Assembly (NCBI GenBank): GCA_003455555.1
Contig: DMQX01000019.1
Coordinates: 1 to 8,792 of the forward strand
Length of the DNA stretch: 8,792 nt
Source: Candidatus Tayloriibacteriota bacterium
GTDB taxonomy: Bacteria > Patescibacteriota > Minisyncoccia > Phycocordibacterales > UBA11359
Direction of reading: 5' to 3'
Under the pieces are notes generated by a model that was given only the letters and a program-made list of their open reading frames with translations, ran no database searches and had not been told where the DNA came from. Shown one piece after another: positions 5,883-8,792 of the stretch. A program made the position numbers and the translations under genes. How positions within the stretch are numbered: the first letter of the stretch is position 1; each line of letters starts with the position of its first letter.

Positions 5883-7025
5883 ATGAAGAATGAAGCAACA
5901 GTTGAAAAAACTGCGGAGAAAACCGTGGTCAAAAAAGGAAAAAGTCCCGTTGTGCCAGTTTTGACTGGTCCAATGGTCAAATATATCGAGCAATCACCAG
6001 CCACCCCAAATATCGGTGATATGGTTGAAGGGCCGGTTATCAGCATCGACAAAGCGGCGGTGTATGTTGACTTGGCTCCGTATGGAACCGGTATTATTTA
6101 CGGACGTGAATTCGCCAACGCTCGCGATATCGTTAGAAAAATAAATATCGGCGACAAAGTTGCGGCTAAAGTTGTTGATACAGACAACGTTGAAGGCTAC
6201 ATCGAGCTTTCTCTCAAGGAAGCAAAGCAAGCCATCATTTGGAATGAAGCCGAGGAAGCGATCAAGAACAAAACTCTTATCGAAGCTACCGTTACCGACG
6301 CCAACAAGGGCGGTCTCATTATATTGTGGCAAGGTATTCAAGGATTTTTGCCAGCTTCACAACTAAAGCCTGATCATTATCCTCGAATCGCTGATGGCGA
6401 CAAGGACAAGATCTTGGAAGAATTACGAAAATTGGTTAATACCAAAATCCACGTCACAATAATTGGCGCAACTCCAAAGGAAGGTAAACTTATCTTCTCA
6501 GAAAAAAGTCCAACGCAGAAAGACAAGGAAAAGATCATCGGCAAATATTCTGTCGGCGATGAAGTAAAGGGTGAAGTTACCGGCACCGTTGATTTCGGCA
6601 TCTTCGTGAAGATCGAAGAAGGACTCGAGGGCTTGGTACACATTTCTGAACTTGATTGGTCACTCGTTGAAGATCCTCGAGCCCTCTACAAAGTCGGCGA
6701 AACAGTAAAAGTAAAAATTATTGAAATCAAAGACAACAAGATCTCTCTTTCAATCAAAGCGTTGAAATTGAATCCTTGGAATGAAGCTGCCAAGAAGTAC
6801 AAGAAAGATGCGACCGTTAAAGGTGTCATTATAAAGTACAACCGACATGGCGCACTTGCTTCTATTGAAGAAGGTATTGCTGGACTGGTGCACGTTTCTG
6901 AATTTGGAAGTGATGACAAGCTGCGAGAAGCTCTCGAACTCGGCAAAACTTACGATTTCAAGATCACTCTTTTCGATGCCAAAGATCAGAAAATGGCTCT
7001 GGCGTTTGTAGGGAAAAAGGCATAA
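5883..7025 (+). CDS. rpsA: Ribosomal protein S1 (four S1 domains)
   Basis: A 380-residue RNA-binding protein of the small ribosomal subunit. S1 captures and unfolds mRNA near the start codon. Four S1/OB folds are visible, counting from the ATG at 5883: about 45-113 (GDMVEGPVISIDKAAVYVDL), 129-208 (divergent; LIEATVTDANKGGLIILWQGIQGFLPASQL), 223-293 (canonical; VGDEVKGEVTGTVDFGIFVKI, then GLEGLVHISELDW) and 307-376 (ATVKGVIIKYNRHGALASI, then GIAGLVHVSEFG). A Lys/Glu-rich linker of about 40 residues precedes the first. This is shorter than the six-domain E. coli protein, as in many Gram-positive and CPR bacteria. A GTG at 5847 in frame would add 12 residues, but it would translate through two predicted leader hairpins, so the ATG is preferred. 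There is no Shine-Dalgarno site. The gene is followed 5 nt downstream by hairpin element B. Confidence 0.93.
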   Translation: MKNEATVEKTAEKTVVKKGKSPVVPVLTGPMVKYIEQSPATPNIGDMVEGPVISIDKAAVYVDLAPYGTGIIYGREFANARDIVRKINIGDKVAAKVVDTDNVEGYIELSLKEAKQAIIWNEAEEAIKNKTLIEATVTDANKGGLIILWQGIQGFLPASQLKPDHYPRIADGDKDKILEELRKLVNTKIHVTIIGATPKEGKLIFSEKSPTQKDKEKIIGKYSVGDEVKGEVTGTVDFGIFVKIEEGLEGLVHISELDWSLVEDPRALYKVGETVKVKIIEIKDNKISLSIKALKLNPWNEAAKKYKKDATVKGVIIKYNRHGALASIEEGIAGLVHVSEFGSDDKLREALELGKTYDFKITLFDAKDQKMALAFVGKKA

Positions 7026-7030
7026 ACAAT

Positions 7031-7161
7031 CACATAAAAAACTCTTTTGAGAGCACAGGTAAATTTTCTTCTGAAAATTTCCTTCACACTCGCGCATCGT
7101 GATACCCGTAGGGGTACCCGCCGTCGGCGTCCGTGAGTCTCTCAAAAGAGTTTTTTATGTG
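7031..7161 (+). repeat. 3'-UTR hairpin element, copy B (after S1)
   Basis: Perfect 23-bp inverted repeats at 7031-7053 and 7139-7161 enclose the same core as copy A (7057-7091 plus 7118-7139), here interrupted by a 26-nt module at 7092-7117. The core has the same orientation relative to the upstream gene as in copy A. The arms share no sequence with those of copy A. The distal arm contains CTCTCAAAAGAG followed by TTTTTT, so this copy could terminate transcription, and the proximal A6 would let it do so in both directions. The core hairpin is AAATTTTC-TTCT-GAAAATTT, with the loop changed from copy A and the stem kept. The inserted module holds TACCC-GTAG-GGGTA (7103-7116 region), shared with 3875-3892. 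Confidence 0.88.
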
Positions 7162-7196
7162 CTTAAATACCAATACTGTTAGCCATTAAAATGAGC

Positions 7197-7224
7197 TTGC
7201 ATTTTATTTTGAGTGTTGTATAAT
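7197..7224 (+). promoter_or_regulatory. Promoter of the small gene at 7278
   Basis: A consensus -10 TATAAT (7219-7224) with a weak -35 TTGCAT (7197-7202) 16 nt upstream. The start is expected near 7231, with a leader of about 47 nt. An A/T hairpin, AAAATG-AGCTTG-CATTTT (7188-7205), overlaps the -35 region. Confidence 0.55.
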
Positions 7225-7277
7225 ATTGTCAGTCAGTTTGTTCCTAAAAAACCAAAACCCCTTACTGGAGATCCCCT

Positions 7278-7460
7278 ATGACCCAGCCCAAACCCACCGC
7301 CGAACAGGCGAAAACCCTGGCCAAAGTCGGGCCCGACGTCTTTGAGGAAGTTCTGCCGGAGGAAGGTTCCGCAGAGGCAACCCACACCGGCGCTGGAGCC
7401 CAGCAGGCCTCAACGCGATCCGAAGGTGCCATACCCACGATGGACCATTCCCACGACTAG
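7278..7460 (+). CDS. Small acidic hydrophilic protein, unknown function
   Basis: A 60-residue protein rich in Ala, Glu, Thr, Pro and Gly, with His near the C-terminus (MDHSHD). It has no cysteine, no membrane segment and probably little stable fold. I do not recognise it. Support for a real gene comes from its context: a TATAAT promoter, a GGAG Shine-Dalgarno site (7267-7270) 7 nt before the ATG, and a strong intrinsic terminator shortly after the stop. Base composition is clearly more GC-rich than the surroundings, mainly through C and G at third positions (for example runs of ACC, GCC and CCC codons). The opposite strand is also open here but lacks these signals. It resembles the gene at 5143-5622 in being a self-contained, GC-rich single-gene unit. 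Confidence 0.65.
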   Translation: MTQPKPTAEQAKTLAKVGPDVFEEVLPEEGSAEATHTGAGAQQASTRSEGAIPTMDHSHD

Positions 7461-7505
7461 ACCCCACGGCGGAGGCTGAGTGACCACTCCTGCTCGACCT
7501 CCAAA

Positions 7506-7550
7506 AGCCGCGACGACAACCCTTGTCATCGCGGCTAAAATTTTATTTTA
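7506..7550 (+). terminator. Intrinsic terminator of the small gene
   Basis: Stem AGCCGCGA (7506-7513) with TCGCGGCT (7529-7536), one C/A mismatch, then GACAA/TTGTC around a CCC loop, followed by AAAATTTTATTTTA. This is a long, strong GC stem with a U-rich tail. Confidence 0.9.
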
Positions 7551-7592
7551 CAAAAGAAAACAGGCCCTCCACGTTAATGAAATGGCCCGTTT
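7551..7592 (-). terminator. Probable terminator of the minus-strand membrane gene
   Basis: On the minus strand AAACGGGCC (7592-7584) pairs with GGCCTGTTT (7566-7558) as 9 bp including one G-U pair, with a loop of 17 nt, followed by TCTTTTG. It lies about 60 nt past the stop at 7654 and faces the terminator at 7506-7550, as expected between convergent genes. Confidence 0.6.
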
Positions 7593-7653
7593 CTACAAAC
7601 TCAGCATGACCGACTTTCACCTCCTTTTGGACTAGTCGTTTCTCATATCGAAT

Positions 7654-7998
7654 TTAAAAAATATCAGCAGCAGGATTGAAAAACCTAACGGCCCACCTCT
7701 CGAACGACGCCGAAAAGATAAACCAAGTTAGGACGGAAGCCGCCACCACGCCAACAGCGAAAGCGACGAGCTGCCACAGAACAGCCAGGCCTGCCATTTT
7801 AAGATCAACGAACGAGAAACACATTAGACACACGAGCACGCAAATGACCGCCAAGCCGACAAACAACCACAGATTGAGCCGATTAATTCTTGTCTTGTGA
7901 TAGAGTTCAATCAGCTCGCAGAGGAAACAGATCAAAAAAACGACAGCTGCGACGAAAAACACACCAGTGATTGCGGACGACAAAATAGACAAGTACAT
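7654..7998 (-). CDS. Small three-helix membrane protein, unknown function
   Basis: A 114-residue hydrophobic protein with three predicted transmembrane helices at about 7-30, 42-63 and 68-96. A short basic loop (YHKTRINR, 33-40) separates the first two, and there is a short aromatic/basic tail (RWAVRFFNPAADIF). Cysteines lie within helices 1 and 2 (C24, C27, C53, C57, C60). I recognise no family. The ATG at 7998 has a strong Shine-Dalgarno site, GGGAG 8-9 nt upstream, unlike pth just before it. The gap to the pth stop is 73 nt. A TACAAT box at 8066-8061 on the minus strand could give it its own promoter, although no matching -35 is visible, so it could also be read from pth. A terminator candidate follows at 7551-7592. 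Confidence 0.68.
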   Translation of the reverse strand: MYLSILSSAITGVFFVAAVVFLICFLCELIELYHKTRINRLNLWLFVGLAVICVLVCLMCFSFVDLKMAGLAVLWQLVAFAVGVVAASVLTWFIFSASFERWAVRFFNPAADIF

Positions 7999-8071
7999 GC
8001 TTTTTTCTCCCTAAAAAAGATGACAACGAATCTGCATCTAAAGTACCAGAAAAAACTTGAATTGTACAGCC

Positions 8072-8662
8072 TTATTTATTGAACTCTCCCATTACCTTTT
8101 CCTTGAGCTCGCGCATCAGCATTTCAATCGCACCGCTGACCCGCTCCGACAGTTTACTCAATATTTCCTGCTCCGGTTTTTTAAATTTTCCTAAAATATG
8201 TTTGCCAACCTCATCTTCACCGTTGGGTTTTTTTAACTTACCACCGGCGGTAACTGGAGAGATACCAATCCGAACTCGTAAAAAAGCTTCGGTTTTTAGG
8301 GTGGAAATAATTGACTCCAGACCATGATGTCCACCGGCACTTTTATTGAAAGAGATACGCATTGAACCGATCGGCAAGTCCAAATCATCATATATCACGA
8401 TCAGTTTTTCGGCGGCTTTTTTTGTTTTTACCAGGTAAGCCAAAGCTGAACCGGAGTTGTTCATAAAGGTTTCCGGCTCGACCAAAGTCACCTTTTCTTC
8501 ACCAACCTCACCTTTTGAGATCAAACTATTAGATTTCTTGTCGAATGACCACTCCGGCAATTTATGACGCAGACGAAAAGTTTCAAGCATCAAACGCCCG
8601 GTGTTGTGCCGAGTTCCGGCGTATTCTCCATCGGGGTTTCCGAGTCCAGCGATTATGTACAT
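8072..8662 (-). CDS. pth: Peptidyl-tRNA hydrolase
   Basis: A 196-residue cytoplasmic enzyme of the bacterial Pth family. It cleaves the ester bond of peptidyl-tRNA released from stalled ribosomes and so recycles tRNA. Visible motifs are GLGNP (residues 6-10, Asn9), TRHNTG with catalytic His19, ETFMNNSG with Asn68, YDDLDLPIG with Asp92 in the place of E. coli Asp93, and AGGHHGLESII at 109-119. The last motif normally reads GGHNGL, so the substrate-contacting Asn114 of E. coli is His113 here. The strand LRVRIGIS and the segment VGKHILGKF are typical of the family. The length matches the usual 185-200 residues. The ATG follows the -10-like TAGACT by 6 nt and has no Shine-Dalgarno site. The next gene on the strand is the membrane protein at 7654-7998. 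Confidence 0.96.
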   Translation of the reverse strand: MYIIAGLGNPDGEYAGTRHNTGRLMLETFRLRHKLPEWSFDKKSNSLISKGEVGEEKVTLVEPETFMNNSGSALAYLVKTKKAAEKLIVIYDDLDLPIGSMRISFNKSAGGHHGLESIISTLKTEAFLRVRIGISPVTAGGKLKKPNGEDEVGKHILGKFKKPEQEILSKLSERVSGAIEMLMRELKEKVMGEFNK

Positions 8663-8712
8663 GAAAATAGTCTAGCACGACGTCAGCATTTGCGCATTAC
8701 TTCAAAAAAAGT

Positions 8713-8741
8713 GCTACACATCGCAAAATAGCTTGTGTCAA
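8713..8741 (-). promoter_or_regulatory. pth promoter candidate
   Basis: On the minus strand a consensus -35 TTGACA (8741-8736), a 17-nt spacer and a weak -10 TGTAGC (8718-8713) predict a start near 8706. A second candidate is the extended -10 TGCTAGACT (8677-8669), which would give a leaderless pth mRNA. I cannot decide which is used. Confidence 0.4.
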
Positions 8742-8761
8742 CACCTGGTAAGTAGTACAAT
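8733..8761 (+). promoter_or_regulatory. Possible divergent promoter leaving the contig
   Basis: TTGTGT (8733-8738), a 17-nt spacer and TACAAT (8756-8761) on the plus strand, overlapping the -35 of the pth promoter candidate. It would serve a gene beyond the contig end. The -35 match is poor. Confidence 0.25.
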
Positions 8762-8765
8762 ATAT

Positions 8766-8792
8766 CTGTCTCTTATACACATCTGACGCTGC
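8766..8792 (+). other. Nextera mosaic end plus sequencing adapter
   Basis: CTGTCTCTTATACACATCT (8766-8784) is the complete 19-bp Tn5 mosaic end, followed by GACGCTGC (8785-8792), the start of the Nextera index/read adapter. It is untrimmed library sequence; the genome ends at about 8765. Confidence 0.98.

Noticed and set aside
7188..7205. A/T hairpin AAAATG-AGCTTG-CATTTT
   Set aside because: Only 6 A/T-rich pairs and it overlaps a promoter; not enough to call a terminator.
7276..7467. Minus-strand open frame across the small GC-rich gene
   Set aside because: Promoter, Shine-Dalgarno site and terminator are all on the plus strand; the opposite frame is open because of the GC-rich composition.
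1..8792. tRNA, rRNA, CRISPR or insertion-sequence genes
   Set aside because: No cloverleaf, rRNA signature, regularly spaced repeats or transposase motifs were found by reading both strands; a tRNAscan or Infernal run would be decisive.

Overview
The window looks like a small-genome bacterium of the Candidate Phyla Radiation (Patescibacteria, probably Parcubacteria-like). This is inferred from moderate-to-low GC, short proteins, the standard genetic code with TGA used as a stop, a four-domain ribosomal protein S1, a degenerate metallo-beta-lactamase-fold protein and several short proteins of no recognisable family. No rRNA, tRNA or CRISPR is visible, so the assignment rests on style rather than a marker tree. 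Both contig edges are Nextera/Tn5 adapter sequence (1-12 and 8766-8792), so the genuine genome runs from about 13 to 8765.

Left half, all on the minus strand in transcription order: a metallo-beta-lactamase-fold protein lacking its metal motif (4368-5006), a single-pass membrane protein (3929-4357), DNA gyrase subunit A (1377-3842) with its own extended -10 promoter, then two tandem RBBP9/YdeN-type alpha/beta hydrolases (686-1243 and 73-681), and the first codons of a membrane protein cut by the contig edge (13-76). The last three are packed with a 4-nt gap and a 4-nt overlap.

Right half: a plus-strand orphan gene with its own promoter and strong terminator (5143-5622); ribosomal protein S1 (5883-7025) behind a structured leader of about 127 nt; a tiny GC-rich plus-strand gene, again with promoter and terminator (7278-7460); then, on the minus strand, peptidyl-tRNA hydrolase (8072-8662) followed by a three-helix membrane protein (7654-7998).

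The most unusual signal is a repeated 3'-UTR element. Directly after gyrA (1257-1376) and after the S1 gene (7031-7161), in the same orientation relative to the upstream gene, lies a conserved 57-nt core (54 of 57 identical) between perfect inverted repeats of 17 and 23 bp. The arm sequences are unrelated between the two copies. The S1 copy carries an extra 26-nt module, most of which recurs beside the gyrA promoter (3864-3893). This looks like a modular family of hairpin elements that I cannot match to anything known.

Translation signals split into two classes. The housekeeping genes (gyrA, S1, pth, the lactamase-fold gene) lack Shine-Dalgarno sites and have -10 boxes very close to the start codon. 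The three orphan small genes have clear Shine-Dalgarno sites and intrinsic terminators.
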